DNA of 64,000 bases from Klebsormidium nitens (GCA_000708835.1 DF236959.1:170883-234882); one strand, 5' to 3'. Positions 1-13,637 are shown, counted from the stretch's first letter. Made by a program: numbers and translations. The notes: generated by a model from the letters alone, not told the origin.

Positions 1-208
1 ATCAATTGGTGCTCAAGTACGGCCACAGGCTGGAGCGTCAGTATGTCTAGGCACGTCGAAAAAAACACGCCCAGGGAAGCTGCTTCCAAGACGTATACAA
101 CCTTGCCTTTGAGATTCTGCCCTTGGGCCGTCCGCTTTTACAATGCTGAAGTCCCGTTTGTGATTGTTACCAAACTTTGACTCACAGAAAGGGTTCCGCG
201 ATATCAGG

Positions 209-1249
209 CTACTCTGCCGCACCGTCTGATGGTCCCTCTCTAAGGTGTTTTGGTATAGTGATGCCATTCACCTCATTTTTGAAGTATTGGCCGACCGTGA
301 AATGAGGAATTCTGGCCTCTGGAATTATCAATGCTTCCCCAGTCCGTGGATTCCTCCCCTTGCGTTCTTTCCTGATCCGGGGCTCGAAAACGCCGAAACC
401 TGCCAAAGTACGAGGGGAGCTAAGCGGTTTGGTTCAGCAGCGCCAGGTTCGACCCACTTTCGTAAAGGTACCTGAGGACTCTCAGAGGGTGGTAGACACG
501 GGAGTTCTTTCCAAGGAGCCAGAAAAGAGATCAATTCGCCAGCAGACTTGACAGCCTAAATAAGGGGCTGTCCAAACCGAAGAATGACCAGAAGCCACTT
601 GCAATGATTTAGACATATGAAATTTTGAATCTATCTCTTTTCCCTTCTTCTCTTCCCTGCGCCATTACAATACGCATCACACTACGTTAAGCAGAGGAGC
701 AAGACACACAAGCCGCTCACAAACCAGCTCTCAGACGACAGAGCCTCTTCTTTTCCTCCACTGTTCTCTTGTCCCGCTGTTCTGAGTTCACTTAAGTGAG
801 AGAAGAACACCATGCATTACCACCAACGTCAGAGACTGGGAAGGAAAGAGTCGCACTCATCGGATATTGTCAAGACACTCTCATGGCAAAACGGACGCAC
901 CCTTAGTACAAAGAAATCTGGTCTCCCATGGACATAGAGCACTGAAACCATTCTTGGTCTCAGTGCGACACCTGTCGCGCTTCAAAAAGAAGCACTCACC
1001 AGGAATTTGCACTTTGTCCCCCTCCGCCACCGTTTCAATGATTGCATCAAAGACGGTGTCTACCACGGTCTTTGTGTCGTATTTGTTGAACTTGGTTATG
1101 CCCGCCACCTTGTCAATGAACTCCTTCTTGTTCAGCGCCCGCACCGACAGCCCCCCCGGCGACGTTCGTCGAGTAGTCCCAGAGCCTGAGACGGCAGCAA
1201 CCCGCTGGCCCAGGAAACCGCTGCAAAATCGGATAGGGAAGGAGAACAC
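209..1249 (-). CDS. HU-type bacterial histone-like protein, probably plastid nucleoid
   Basis: Two supported exons, 1249-1000 and 399-209, join in phase (G|GT) and give 146 residues. The body from LNKKEF onward is a full HU: an N-terminal helical part ([11 protein letters not shown]), then GFGVFE at the splice junction, the DNA-binding arm signature GRNPRTGE, and the C-terminal [10 protein letters not shown] helix. HU dimers bend and compact DNA. Eukaryotic HU proteins known from algae act in plastid nucleoids. About 38 Ser/Arg/Gly-rich residues precede the HU core and look like a transit peptide. The start is uncertain: a good 3' splice site (pyrimidine tract then TTTTGCAG, exon from 1220) sits inside the first exon, so the true leader may come from an unidentified exon upstream of 1250. 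The identity is firm; targeting is inferred. Confidence 0.85.
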
Positions 1250-4236
1250 TACGGTCAGAGTTGAAAAGTATCAGGTTAGGCGCTTGGTTAAGAAAGATCG
1301 TAAATATCCGGCTTGCAGAAAGGTGAGAAATATCTCCTGGTCACAGCTGTGTTTTGCTTGTACATTTGTGGGGCGCACTTTCTGTGACCGGACGGAAGCA
1401 TGCCATGTTGACACCAACCTGCAAGTTTGGGGAAGCATACGGTGCGAAGAATGGGAAGGATCCATTTGCAGAGTGTTCTGACCGCTTGCTTGAAAACTGT
1501 TTAAGCCCTGCGGCATAGAGGAACGTCGTTCTGAGGAGCTGATAGATTCAGCCGAAGGCAGTGCTGAGAAACGATGTCGCGTCGCACTCTGACAGGTCAT
1601 CCCGCCGTTTTACACGGCTGTCTGCAGTGGATCTTTCAAATTACCTCCGGCCTCTGCTGACCTGCAGTCGTGATTAGAAGACCTAGCTTCTTCTTCTGGT
1701 TGTTTGAAAGTCAGTCAAAAGGTGGTGGCAGCATGCATCAATTTCAGCAATTTCTGACTGCTCTTCAAAGACAATTGCACCACAACATCCATCGAGTGTC
1801 GCTGTGTGTGCCCTGAAAATCTGTCCAGCGCCACTCAAGCATCGCGATTACCCGACTGGTGCCACAACGTGCCAGAGTACTTTGAATGGGCCTAAGTGGC
1901 AGGGTCCGCTAAAAGGAAGTTTAGGGGGGCCACACTGGGGACGCTCGTTTGCTAGACACTGACGCCAGTCGATGCATACACAGTCCTGTTTCAGCAACCG
2001 AAGTGTAGAGAAATTTTCTTAACCCATGGCACCCATCTGCTGCTGTGCCTCCACCTCTTTCAGGCTGCCATTGCAGATGACAAGTCGAGGTGAGGAGAAA
2101 CAAGAGAGAGACAAGGAACTCTTCGGTTTTGGCAAGCCGAAAGGCAATTTCTACAGATAGTTCTTCATCCATTGTTTGGAACACCACACGAGAGTACAAT
2201 CCATCGTTGGCAGAGTCCAAGGACTGAAGACTCCGAGACGAGTTGATGTGGCAGAGTGACAGTCCTCCTAATGAAATGCAGGGTAGAACACCTTCCAAAA
2301 AAGAAAAATGTTTCTCAAATTGTCTCTCACCGAGCAAGTGTCAGGCTGCCAAAATGCAAAACTTTGGCCCCCCTTGCTTACTCAGGTTATGCTGACAGAG
2401 CCGTCGAAAGTAAACCAAGCATCTCTGCTGAAAAGTTGATCGCTCAGATTGACCAAAAGGGCGCCAGTTAGCTCCAACCTGTTCAACTACGTTCACTCAA
2501 GCCCAATGTGCGCAACAGGAACCTACAGATTACTTGCACCATTACCAATTCTGAACCCCAGAACAGCAGGGACTTACCTTCAAGCTACGAGAGCTGATCC
2601 CAGAGCGACAGCAATCTATTGGAGAATCCACTTTCTTTGACAATCAAGGAACCACTTGGATGCTGCTTGACTGCGATCGTTTGGTGGTTGTAGAATCTAC
2701 CCAAAGCACCAAGGATAGAATGCACAATTGCAGACAGGACACTATGAATGACTGATCAAGTTAACTTAACAAAAACATAATTACCTTTGCATTGGCGCCT
2801 GTGCGCAATTCATGTAGCTTGTCGAAGGCCCCATAAGAGCGGAGCCACATGGGTTGCAGACAACTGACGTTGCAGCCATGATCGTCCGCAGGGCGATACG
2901 AGTGGGCTTCTGTTGGAAACAGCTCTGAAGAATTGGCCAAGATGGTCGAAGAGTCTCCGTTGTCCCCTTACTCGGGCATTAGCACAATTATATGTACAAT
3001 GTCCCTGGTTAGCGCGAAGCCGCCTGCCTTTGTAAGCTACCAATTATATATCCAATCCAATTCTTTGCAACTGATGGCAGAAGAAGATTGAGACGAATAA
3101 AAGGAGGATCGATGAGAGACGCTTCAGCAGATTCTCCAGTCGTTCTGGCAGAATGGAGGTCGTCAAAGAGATGCACGCGTTGAAGCTGTGCCGCCTGCAT
3201 TCTTCTCAGATGTCCACTACATTGGCGCTCCGTATTTACGGCTGCGATCGAGCTGACCGGCAATCGAACGGTCTGCAGACAGCTTTTGGAACGAGTTACG
3301 ACTTCATGCTGGCCGTCGATTCGGTACGCCTTCCTTATCAGACGGGCTGCATCGTCCTTCCATGCAAAAAGGCAAAATAGGCGGGCGTTGACTTCACGAA
3401 TCAGAGAGAGAGGGGCAGATGATAGATCTTCCTCGCAAGCAACAGCAGAACCGATCTCCCTCTTCCAATTTGCTCTTTTAACCTTTCTCTCATGGATATT
3501 CTCATGTTGACAATTGCGAGCATTGGTCTTCCGAGATCCCCCGTGATTGGAGGCGCTGGCCCGTGGCTGCATGCAGGAAAGACGAACATCGAAAAGCAGT
3601 GGACATTAGTTTAGCGTCCAGCAATGCTGTCGAAGCTTGAGCACGATGATCACATTTTCGATTCGCGCACAACCCGAGTAACAGATTGCACTGAAGAAGA
3701 ATTGTGCACTCTTCACACCAATGACACCATATTGTACTTGATTGGCTGGATGGAGAAGACTGCGCAGAGTCTGTGAAGAATGAAGGCTGTTGTAGGTAGC
3801 AGGCTACAACAAGATGCTCGAACAGAAGCAACACAGGGGCAGCCGCTCTTGGGAGCCTCCGATTTGCGGTCGATGAATGGCAGGCAAGTAACGCAATGAA
3901 TCTAGCGAAATGAAGATCCTCCCTCAAATATGTGTTTAGACGTTTCCCAACAATGCTGCAGCTCAAAATTTTACGTTATAAAAATACTTTCGTGGCCAAA
4001 TTAAGCTCAAGAGTTGAAGACCTAATGTGGTCTTTCCTGAGGAGCAGACGTCCGATTGATCCTGTTCGTCTCATATGCTGCCACGCATGCAATTGATGCA
4101 CCTGCTTCGTTCTTGCCGTGCTGAATGCAAACTTAGCAGGAGCACATTTTTTTCAGCTGAGCTTGAGCTAGGAATGACTTCAGAGGCTGAGAACGAGCTG
4201 GGAAACTAAGATCAAGGGCTCGGTCGTGCTTTGCAG
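1250..4236. other. Spacer between divergent genes
   Basis: About 3 kb between the HU-like gene (-) and the first recognisable exon of the PPP1R36-like gene (+). It should hold the 5' exon(s) of one or both genes, since neither start is settled. I found only short open frames with no recognisable product and no clear repeats. Confidence 0.4.
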
Positions 4237-7200
4237 AACGGGTGGCCGCACAATGGACACAACCGTGGTGGGAGAGACCTCTTTCGATTTAGTGGCAACG
4301 AAAGGTAAAGCAACATGTGATCTTCATGTTGTGCGAAGATATTAAGAGCTGAAGGCATCCAAGGTCGCATCACTATGTCTTTGCATGGAAGCCAGCCCTC
4401 CAGATACAGGAAGATTTCTGACGACATGCGAGGTAGAAAGGCTCTGTGATTGAATGATCCTGGACGGATGGGAAGGATACTTCACTACGCTGTAACATCA
4501 GTTGGCGTGCCTATCAACAATCATATGAGCTTGAGTGACTGGACGAGAGTTTTTATTTCATTTGCAGCTCGAGTGTACAAGAATTTTGAGGAGACTGCCA
4601 GCACCAAGTTCAAACACTTTTTCAGGGTGAGTCCTTGCCTGTCTCTTTTTCTTTTCCGGTTCGTAGACTTTCCATCCGAATCGTCTGTGGTCTAAAGAGT
4701 ACCTTCGTCTTGCACTGTCATTCCCTTCAAGGCTTATGGGGTTTCTGGGGATGAGGAAGCTTGCTTTGTTTTCAAGCGGTGGACTTCGAGCACAGGGAGA
4801 GTCTGTACCAGACTTTGAGCTACCTCAGCTTCGCACCATAACCCTCAATCATAGCACTCTACTCGGAAGTTTCAACGTCAGGTTGAGCTTGATCATCAAA
4901 GATTACCTACGTATTGTTTGCCCGAGCCTGTCTAGTCCCGTTATCAAACAAAGATGCTGTAAGGCAAGTGCCCCAGTATCTCATACCCAGCTACACCAGC
5001 ATTTAGGACAACAAAAATACGAAGCGCAAATTGGACAGGACGTCTCCTTTATTCCAGTCCGAGGAGATGGACCGGTTGCTGCAAACGTGCATCCTCTACT
5101 TCGTGGCCATCTTCCAGAAGGACGCAATCGAACAGCGCATTGCAAAGGCGGGGTAAGATAGCATTCTCAAAAGAATGAGAAGAGCGCTTCTGCAGTGCAC
5201 GGTTGAGTTCGAGACTCATCGAAAACAACAGCATCTTTCCACTGCTGTGCAACTCAGCTAGATTGCAAGCCCTAGATCTCACCGAGTAAAACCACAATAG
5301 TCATCCTCGATATGTATTTCGTTTCATCTTTGGCTGATTGAGGATTGCCTGGCCGGATTCGACTTCGGCTTTTTCCAGATGATAAGTGGAATCTGAAGGC
5401 CGGTCGAAGTTGTGACGAGCTTTTAAGTAACGCGTCGACATTGACTGTAGCCAATATTGTTGTTCCAGCTGAACTGGTGGCGGCACCACTTCGAAGATTG
5501 CAACCTTTCTCGTTTGTAGCCAGCTCAACAAGAAACAGCATCAAACAGACAGCGGGAGCTTTGTTTTTTTAAGATTTGAAATCAGTGAATTGAGTGCCGT
5601 CAAATTTCCCCTGTGTTGCGGAATAATCCTCATCAGAAAGAGAAGCTAGACTGATCTGGCAAGTTCGTCTGTCAGATGCACGGATGAGTCCGATCGGGAG
5701 ATGCTGAACGCAGCGGTGCAAGATATTGCCGAGAACCTGAGGGCCTTGGGGCCCGTCTACTCGTCGATCTTGCTAACGCAGGTAAGGTCCGTGCTCGAAG
5801 ATTTTTTTCCGTGGCTGTTGGTCTGTCGGTCTGTTGCTGCTTGACGATTCTCTTCCTCTCCGTCACATTTCGATTAAGCGTCTTTCTCGATCGAGTGGGT
5901 TCAGCTTCCCCCGCAAGAGGGGCGCTTTGAGAGGCTCGATAACACTGCTGTGATACATTCCTATTGAATCACAGGACAGCGCCACAAATTACGTCTGATC
6001 AATCTTTGGGTATTGCCGGGACAACGCCGAAACGACTCCTGCATGCTATATGTATCAGAAGCTTCGCTGACAGCAAATCTAGGTTTCTTCAAAATTTTGG
6101 GACGGACAGAAGCAATAAGGGGCAACTCGCTTCGCGCCTTGCTGACGCCCGTCCGCTTTGGTTTTTCCAGAGTGACTACAAGCACGCGCAGCAGGACAAA
6201 GCCTTCTTTGAGGTGGGCACTTGTCTCCGTCCCCCTCCTGACTTGTCGAGTAACCGTCAGTAGGAAAAGTGTCAATTCTTGCTAAGTGCCGACTTTCCGC
6301 TGATTTGCGGTCACGTATTGGGCACTCTGCAGAAGCAAGTGACAAACTGACAAGGGCCTCGAGGATTGTGCCAGTCAGCTCTAGATTTTCACGAAGCAGG
6401 AGATAGGACGGCGTGTCTGAGGACGAGGACGAGTTTGTCAGACGCTCTGACCGAGGTTCGATCGACCGCAAAAGCTGAACAACGTACTTCAAGCTTCAAC
6501 AAGAAGCCGGATCTCGGGTCTGCTTGTGAAAAAGTTTTCTTGGAGCAGACTGCGACGAAGACCGGTGGAGAGCCCTGCTCAATCCCCTCTTCCTTTTCGA
6601 TGCAGTCGCTGTACGAGGCGACGGGCCAAGTCATGAAAGAAGCGTTCGCCGGGCAGCGGAAAGTGGGCGACGTGGAAGCGGAGCTGGTAAGGATCTGAAA
6701 CATGTGAACATGAGGTCCGCAAGTTGCATCGCACTCACAGGCATTCTCCTTGGGATTGTGACGAACAATCATCGTCTCAAAAGTCGCAAAATTGGGATCG
6801 TGCAAACCTGATGTGCGCTATCAACTCCACAACAGTCAACGCAATCAAGCGTCCGTTGCTGCGCAACGTAAGCGCAGCATCGGATTTTCAATATGTTCCT
6901 GCATCCTGGATCCTTGCATTCGCTCAGAATAGTGGAAGCTGGCTGATCATAGCCGTTCACTTTGTCCTCTCTAACAAGAACCGACGGCCCAAGTTCTCGT
7001 GCCAAGGCCGCATCTTCTGGACCGATGACTTTCAGCGATCAATCACTTCTAGCCGTTGAACTGTTGCTCTTCGACGAGATCTGATGGCCCATCTTTCTTC
7101 CGCCAGAGCCGCATCTTCCGCACGGACCACTTCAACCTGGTGAAGCGGCGGAGCGAGCGGCAGGCCAACACGCGCGCGCGCAGCATGGGCATCCGGGAGC

Positions 7201-7711
7201 TGTACGCCGTCAAGAACGACCCAGGAGACCCGGGGCTCAGCCGGTGAGAGCCTATTTAAAACGCGCTGTCTAGTTACTGAAGTTACGATCTGTGCCGAGT
7301 TCTTTTGGCACCGCTTGTCGTCGGAGCTCTATAGCATTTCTCGTAGGCTTTGGTATAGTTTTTGTTCTGGTCATACTCGCTCCCTCTGTAAGTCTTTTCA
7401 CAACCCACGATTCTGGATATTTTAGCGTCCTTTTCCACTCTATCTGCCATGTTCATAAAGCAAACTGTAAATCGATCACTGAGCGCAGAGTCCGGCCGAA
7501 TGTTGACGGACTGCTTTGAGGGCGTGTGGGCTTTACTCACATCTCTTCTGCCAAGCGGTGAACGTCTCAAGCTGGTTCGAGACGCCATTTCCGTTCTGTC
7601 TGCAGGCGAGTTGTGGCTGCGCTCAACCGGAAGAGCGACCAGATCCCGGTTCAAACGGCGCTCCACAGCTGTTCTCCAATCATGGGCAGCCTTCTGCCGA
7701 GCACGATATGA
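4237..7711 (+). CDS. PPP1R36: PPP1R36-like protein phosphatase 1 regulatory subunit, 5' end missing
   Basis: Eight exons join in phase: 4237-4304, 4568-4626, 5058-5152, 5676-5781, 6171-6212, 6606-6686, 7107-7243, 7606-7711 (stop TGA). They encode about 230 C-terminal residues. From memory of vertebrate PPP1R36, the matching landmarks are SEEMDRLLQTCILYF (membrane-like helix block), HAQQDKAFFESLYE, RIFRTDHFN and the C-terminal SPIMGSLLPST. All appear in the right order, several across exon joins, which also supports the exon model. Vertebrate PPP1R36 is a PP1-binding protein linked to sperm and cilia. Exon 4237 begins with the last base of a codon, so upstream exon(s) exist and were not found. 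No RVxF PP1-docking motif is visible in the part recovered. Assignment rests on remembered similarity, not on a search. Confidence 0.6.
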
Positions 7712-9869
7712 GCGGGAAATCGCTAGAAGATGGCTCTTAGCGAAGACGCTTGCTTACGTTTTGTAGTCGATACTTTGAAGTGAGTGCTGTCGACCCTCTA
7801 AACTGCCTCCGACCGGGGCAAGCTTACTTGTACATAGCTGAGCGTATGTAGATATGACGGAGGACGAAATCAGTCAATCAACTTGGACACTGTGTGAATG
7901 TGAAGACACGTGGCAGCTCAAACGCGATGAGTTTGTCAGTTCCGAGGTTTCACTTGCGAGACGATGCCGTCAGCATTACGCAATGAATACTGATACCGCT
8001 TGACTAGGTCGTTGAGCTAGGCAGGATGTTCCAAAGCATGTCCCACAGTTGTGAGTAAGATAGCTGATATTCAGCCATTTATTAAGGGCTTGACGAGCAC
8101 TCAACATCCATTGACGAAGGAGAACCGATCAGCAGCGGATTACGGCCCGCTTGAAGCATTTTGAAATGGTCCTGGTATTTGAACGGTTGCATTTTCCAGC
8201 TATCCAAGTGCGCTAACACATGCGAGAAGCCTTTATGACACCCAGTCAAATCCGTGAGCTTGATTCTCATTCTCGCCCCTACAATAATCACGTGTGCTGA
8301 ATGAGGATTCAGCTTCAATATTTGGAGTCCGGTCTGGCCTGTGCTTTTCCAACTATCACTAGATTCTGTACGGACGTTCCTTGTCGGATCCAACGATTAA
8401 GCAGGGAGTTTCCCGGAATGACAGGCCACTTGGTTCGATTCGCAAAGAAGGCGTTTTGATCGCTGATGCTGGAGGACTTTTGCCATCCGGCGTTGTCTGC
8501 AGCACTCAGCTGCATCCATCCGTTTCGAACCCTTGCAATTCAAGCTCGGAACGGAGTGTTCTTATAACCGGGGACAAATCTTCGCAGACTTTCCTGGATT
8601 TCAGGCTTCAAAAAGCTCTTTCTTAGTGCTCTGTGCTTGCAAACGAGCGGAGCCGATCGCTTGCATCTTTCCTGGACCTTCTGATGGTACGACCAACATA
8701 CCGGTATGTTTCTGACACGTATGTTGCATGATGCGTCAGCTAGTGCACTGAAGTTGGGGTAGATGGTCACATCATGACGAGGCTCCTTGATTATCGTCCG
8801 ATTCAGAAGGGCGTCAGAACGACAGACATGTGAGACGCTCACGTCACATCATGAGCTGGCACGTGTGCCTGTCTAGGCTTTCAGTCGACTAGGTTGGTCT
8901 GCGTTTCTTCATGATGTGACTAACGGGAGCTACATGCACCCGAGACATTTCTAAACGAGTACACTACCTATTTCAAGACAGGTAGGTACGCATTCCGAAG
9001 CTCAAAACCTTAAACTGGTACGGTATAGGGATTCTGAAACAGTATCCCGAATCTTTATGACAGCACGCACTGTGAAGAATGCCCGAGCGCTGACAAAGGA
9101 GCGTCAGAATGCATCATCACGACCCAGGCTGGATAGGTGCATCTGGGCAACACTGATGATCGTCTTGTCAAAGCATCAAAAGAGTAGACAAGGCAGAGTC
9201 GAGGTTGAAACACTCAGCTCGGACAGTGGGCAAATTTTCTTCGTCGAGTCGGTAGCTGGTGTAAAGATAGATCAGATTGTCTTGAGCCAAGCTTGCTTTT
9301 GGTTACGTCGTCTTTTGTCGGGATCGAAAAGACCTGCACTGCACCACTCTGTTGTCATCACGACGCAACGGAAGAAAGGACATTCAGAGAACGTCACAAG
9401 CATATATGAAGCGGAAGGGGCAGTCAGGACGCATGTCTTGCCACGAGTAACTCGTGATGTTCTTTACACCTGTGTCTTCTCTACATGGTGGGAAGTCTCA
9501 CTTTTTGTTGAATAGTTCGAGGCTGCCTGAGTTACTACAATCTGACGACAGTTTTCCTGAGAAAGCAGAAAAGACTAGAGAAGGGAAGGTGCATGCGGGC
9601 CAGACGCAGAGCCGGATGAGGTGAAGCCTAAGGTCCTCGCAGAACCGTTCCCGCAAAGTCTTTTCTTTAGCGTCAAACAAGAGTCGTTCTCCAGCAACCA
9701 CCCCCACGGGAAGCAGACCCGTTTTTTGGAGCCCTCTTCTTCTCTCAAGGGCTTACCTTTCTCTGGAACACGCTCCATAGCCACAGTGTCGGCAGAAGCT
9801 CATGTCAAGGTGCTGCAAGCAAAGGGCTTTGCTTTCTCAACAAAAAGGCTTTGCTTTTTCAGCGCAAGT
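7712..9869. other. Intergenic spacer
   Basis: About 2.1 kb between the stop of the PPP1R36-like gene and the ATG of the RING gene. It holds only unsupported short frames; the longest (9057-9515, +) has no motif or splice-consistent neighbour. Confidence 0.4.
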
Positions 9870-12838
9870 ATGAGCGACTTGGAAAGTGCCCGGGACGAGG
9901 AGCTGGTGTCAACGCTGGCAGAGCAGGAGAGCAGACTGGCGAACGCACACCGGATCGCCCGGGAGGCCATTGACCTGTGTGAGCTGTTCGTGAACCGGCT
10001 GACTGACATGGCGTCCGCTCAACTGGCCAGGGGCAAGGCTTTTGGACCGTCCGATGGGCATTTCCGACGGTCAGGAGGAGTGGCAACGCTCTCGGGGGAA
10101 GAAGAGGGGGAGAGCTCAGAGGCGGAGCTGTCTCAAGGAATTCAATGGGAAGGTGAGAAGTCTGGTTTTATCATCTTATATGCTAAGTATGAAAAGTGAG
10201 CTGTTTCCTTTGAGAAACAGAACAGCTTGAAGGAACCGTCTTGAACTGCTTTCCTGAGGTTTGCAAGACTGTGACAGTGCTCGATGTCATTATTGTATTG
10301 CAATATTTCACGTTGCGTATCTCACGAGGTGCGAGAAGGAAGACGGTGTGTTCTCACAGCATTATGGTGCAAGCAGTACAGATCGCTGTAGATTCTGAAG
10401 AGGGGTTCTTAAAGCGACTGAAAGTCCAGCAGCGACGGCTTAAAAGCGAAGTTCTTTTTGCCGTCGCTCAAACGGTCTTAAGTGGGCTTCTGAACTTCAA
10501 GCTCTGTTCTTGTCGACGTCCCATAAATCAAGCAAGCAGGTCAGGAACTGAAAATATTTTGACAGAAAGATAGGCAAATGAGCACTTTTGATGGGCGTTG
10601 TCACCCCAATGTGACCACTTGCTCGGCAAACCCGTAAGGTGATCGCAAGGAGTCGACCTGTCATGAAAGTCGGGCAATAATCAAACGTGTCAAGCTAGTC
10701 ACATCAGCCTCATCTGGAGAGGACACGATAAATTCTCTCGCTTCGATTCATGCTTCCGACTTGCCACGCTTGACCTGGGAGGCCATTGACTGCAATGCTC
10801 AAACTTTTGTAAGAAAGCAGATGCTTTCGACAAACGCTCCCTGCCGGTCAACCTTTCCCGGTCATCCCTCACAGTCTCGATTTGTGTCCGCGAGAAGACG
10901 AGATTACAAACAGTGAAACCAATTGCAAATGCTTTGCAAGCTCGGCGTAATGCCCCCGGCCTCATTTTTAAAAAGCACCTTCACCAACCTTCAAAAATGC
11001 ATTTCGCAGAGGCAGTTCTGCGCATCCGGGCCCCTCAAACGGCCGCCCCCGAAGACTTTCCCAAGTGTTCGGAAGAGGCCATCGGAGGGGACGTTGAACC
11101 GGGGAGCAGTCAGGTGGAAACCGGGGCGAAAACCGACTTCTGTTTTGGCACTCCTGGAAGCGCGGTGCAATGCCCCGTGTGCCTGGACGACGTCACAATC
11201 GTACCGCCGATGGGCGGGAGGAGTGACCGGGAGGCCGTGACTGAGGTGGCGACATTGAGGTATGCAGGAAAGAAGTACACCAACCGTCAGCGACATACGT
11301 CTTCATAGTTCTCTCCAGATGACAGTTGGGATTCTGCGAGGGACCTATTCTTGAAGTGCTCATAAGCGCTCTTTGTAAAAACTAGTACGTTACAGATCTG
11401 CCAGCTTGCCTGAAGAAATTGGCGGGGTATCTTGTGGCTGCCCGTCAACCTTCAATCGCTTAAAATCCTTTGTGCAGTTCTGCGTCTTTGACGTTCCATG
11501 TAGTTTAATGCAGGGATATCGCCCACATAGTATAGAAGCGGGTTCAAATGTTTGACCTTATGTTACTGAATCCTGAAGTTGTCCCGAGACCGCAAGAAAC
11601 ATCGATCTGGACTAAGTTAAGAGCCAAAGTATGCCACTGTATCCCAGCCCTGCATGATTAAAGCAACCAAGTGTAGCTATTCAAAGTCCTTCCAAGTGTA
11701 GCTATTCGAAGTCCTTAGTCTGAATCAATCTGATGCTCCGCAGTGATCAGACGCGAACACGTCCACCGGCGGAACATACACCGGTCCAGTCTGAGTCGCA
11801 ATCGGGCTTCCACACCGGGTCATTACCCCATCCTCAATATAATCAACCGGTTCATATAAGTGGCTATGCTCGAACTACATTCCAAAATAAGTGAAACCTT
11901 AACCCTCCGCTTGCAGATGCGGTCACCACATCCACCTCTGCTGCCTGCTCCCCTGCTTCCTCGCCATACCCGAATACTCGTCCCGACCGCGGCCTTCCGC
12001 GTTCCGCTGCCCAGTCTGCCGGATTCCGCTTTCCGAAACCCTGGGGGCCCTTCTCCGGCAATGCAATTCCGCTCACGGCGGAACGCGGATCCAGTCTGGC
12101 GGAGTTGGGCGCTCTAGTTCCGTCGCTGGAGCGTTCCGTCGGATTGCTGCCCGGGACAGTCTGCCAGCGGCGGAAGAGGATGCCCGGGTGCCGCGCGTGC
12201 GCCGTACTGAAGGCGGAACTGGAACCGGAATCAGACATGGGAACGGAACCGGTACCGAAAACGGACGCCCGATCGGAACGACTCTCCGGGCCGTAGCCAG
12301 GCAGAGCATGCCAGGGACGGGCGCCGCCGGACTGGGCAGAGGACGGCGGAACAGCGGAAATGGAAACCAGAACGGCGGAGTCAGCATCAGCGGAAGCCTG
12401 CTCACTTCGTTTCAGCGACCGTTGCAGAGCTCCTTCGGATTAGAGGGGGCGGTTCTCGATTCCGACGTTGGGCCAGTTTCCGATTTTGGTCCCGGCTCCG
12501 TTTCTGGTTCCGGCTCCCGTTCCGAATCAGACTCCGATCGAGAGACGGAAGGTCCGCGGAACCGGGCCACGGCGCTTCAAGCAGAGACGGAACTGGAAGC
12601 GGTGCTGACGTCAGAGCGAGTGGCGCAGCCGGGTCTGCGGCGGCTGCCACGTGGCAGCCACGAACAGCTGAGACGTGTCAGTCCGTCGCCGACGCTCGCG
12701 GAAGCGATCTCCGCCAGCAGGGAGCGAATGGAGATCCGGGCGCACGTGCGTGCGCACCTGGCACGGCCTGGGCCGAGTCAGGAGGCGACACGTGGCGACG
12801 AGAGCGCCCCTGGTGAGGCCTACAGAATCGACTTGTAA
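9870..12838 (+). CDS. RING-H2 zinc-finger protein, probable E3 ubiquitin ligase
   Basis: Three exons, 9870-10152, 11010-11259 and 11917-12838, join in phases 1 and 2 and give 484 residues. The RING domain is split by the second intron: C149-x2-C152 (CPVCLDD) in exon 2, then C179-x-H181-x2-H184-x2-C187 and C209-x2-C212 (CPVCR) in exon 3. This is the C3H2C3 order of RING-H2 ligases, which recruit E2 enzymes. The linker between the first and second metal pairs (26 residues) is within the RING range. The N-terminus (ATG at 9870) is an acidic helix (MSDLESARDEELVSTLAEQE). The tail after the RING is low-complexity Gly/Ser/Arg. An in-frame ATG exists at 9621, but 9870 opens directly into the structured part. 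The substrate cannot be inferred. Confidence 0.8.
11667..11716 (+). repeat. Tandem 25-bp duplication in RING gene intron 2
   Basis: Two head-to-tail copies of a 25-base unit starting CCAAGTGTAGCTATTC, differing at one base, lie in the intron between the two halves of the RING domain. Confidence 0.9.
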
Positions 12839-13637
12839 AAGTTAACTTAAACTTTGCCGATGGGGTCCAAGATGTTATTATGAATGGATGGTTTTGGACG
12901 AGCAGGCGGTTCACATGATAGGCAACGTCGTTTTCTGTTCTGCTCTTGTCCGAAGTTTCAACGGCCAATTTCGGTCAAGCAGTCGAAACCGCAGGCGGGA
13001 AGCAAGCTGCCATATTCGTTTCATTAGTACCACGAATTCCTACTTGGAATTTCGCATTACCGCAAATATCTCCATGAAGTTACGTGATCTTCCGGTAAGT
13101 GACATCCTATAGGTATAAATTCCGGTCTTTCATTCAAACCGCATACTCGATAGTACACAGTACCGTGATAAAAAGCGTCAGATACTCCCGAGGACTTTTG
13201 ATACCTTTCAACGTCACCTGCAATCAGTTTGAATCATCCCTGAAAATGATTCCGTCCAATCAAAGTCTCCCTCAGAGGGAAGTTCATTCGCTGAGACTCG
13301 ATAAAGTGTCCACGCTGTCTTGCATTCAATCTTCTCAAGTTTGCTTCGGCTACCTGACTGATTCGCCTCTTCATTTCCATGTTCTCTAAACTCACCGGGC
13401 TTTTTTTGAGCGTGATTGTCCGCTTTGCCGTAAACTGCGTCCTCCACAAGACCCGTTCGGGCCGAAAGCCGATTCCTCCTCTGCATCCTTCTGCGTCGGA
13501 CAGAAAATCTGAAGCACTTTTTGCCGGAGATCTCGCTTTTAGGATCTCCTACAACCTCGCCTACAGCAATCACGCCCCGTTCCTTCCATTCCTTAACGAA
13601 CATTGGTTTCACCACCGCAGCTGTTGACGTGGCAGCC
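12839..13637. other. Spacer after RING gene
   Basis: About 800 bases with no supported gene. It may contain 5' exons or the leader of the following gene, because the frame stays open upstream of its ATG to 13521 and an acceptor-like CACCGCAG lies at about 13620. Confidence 0.35.
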
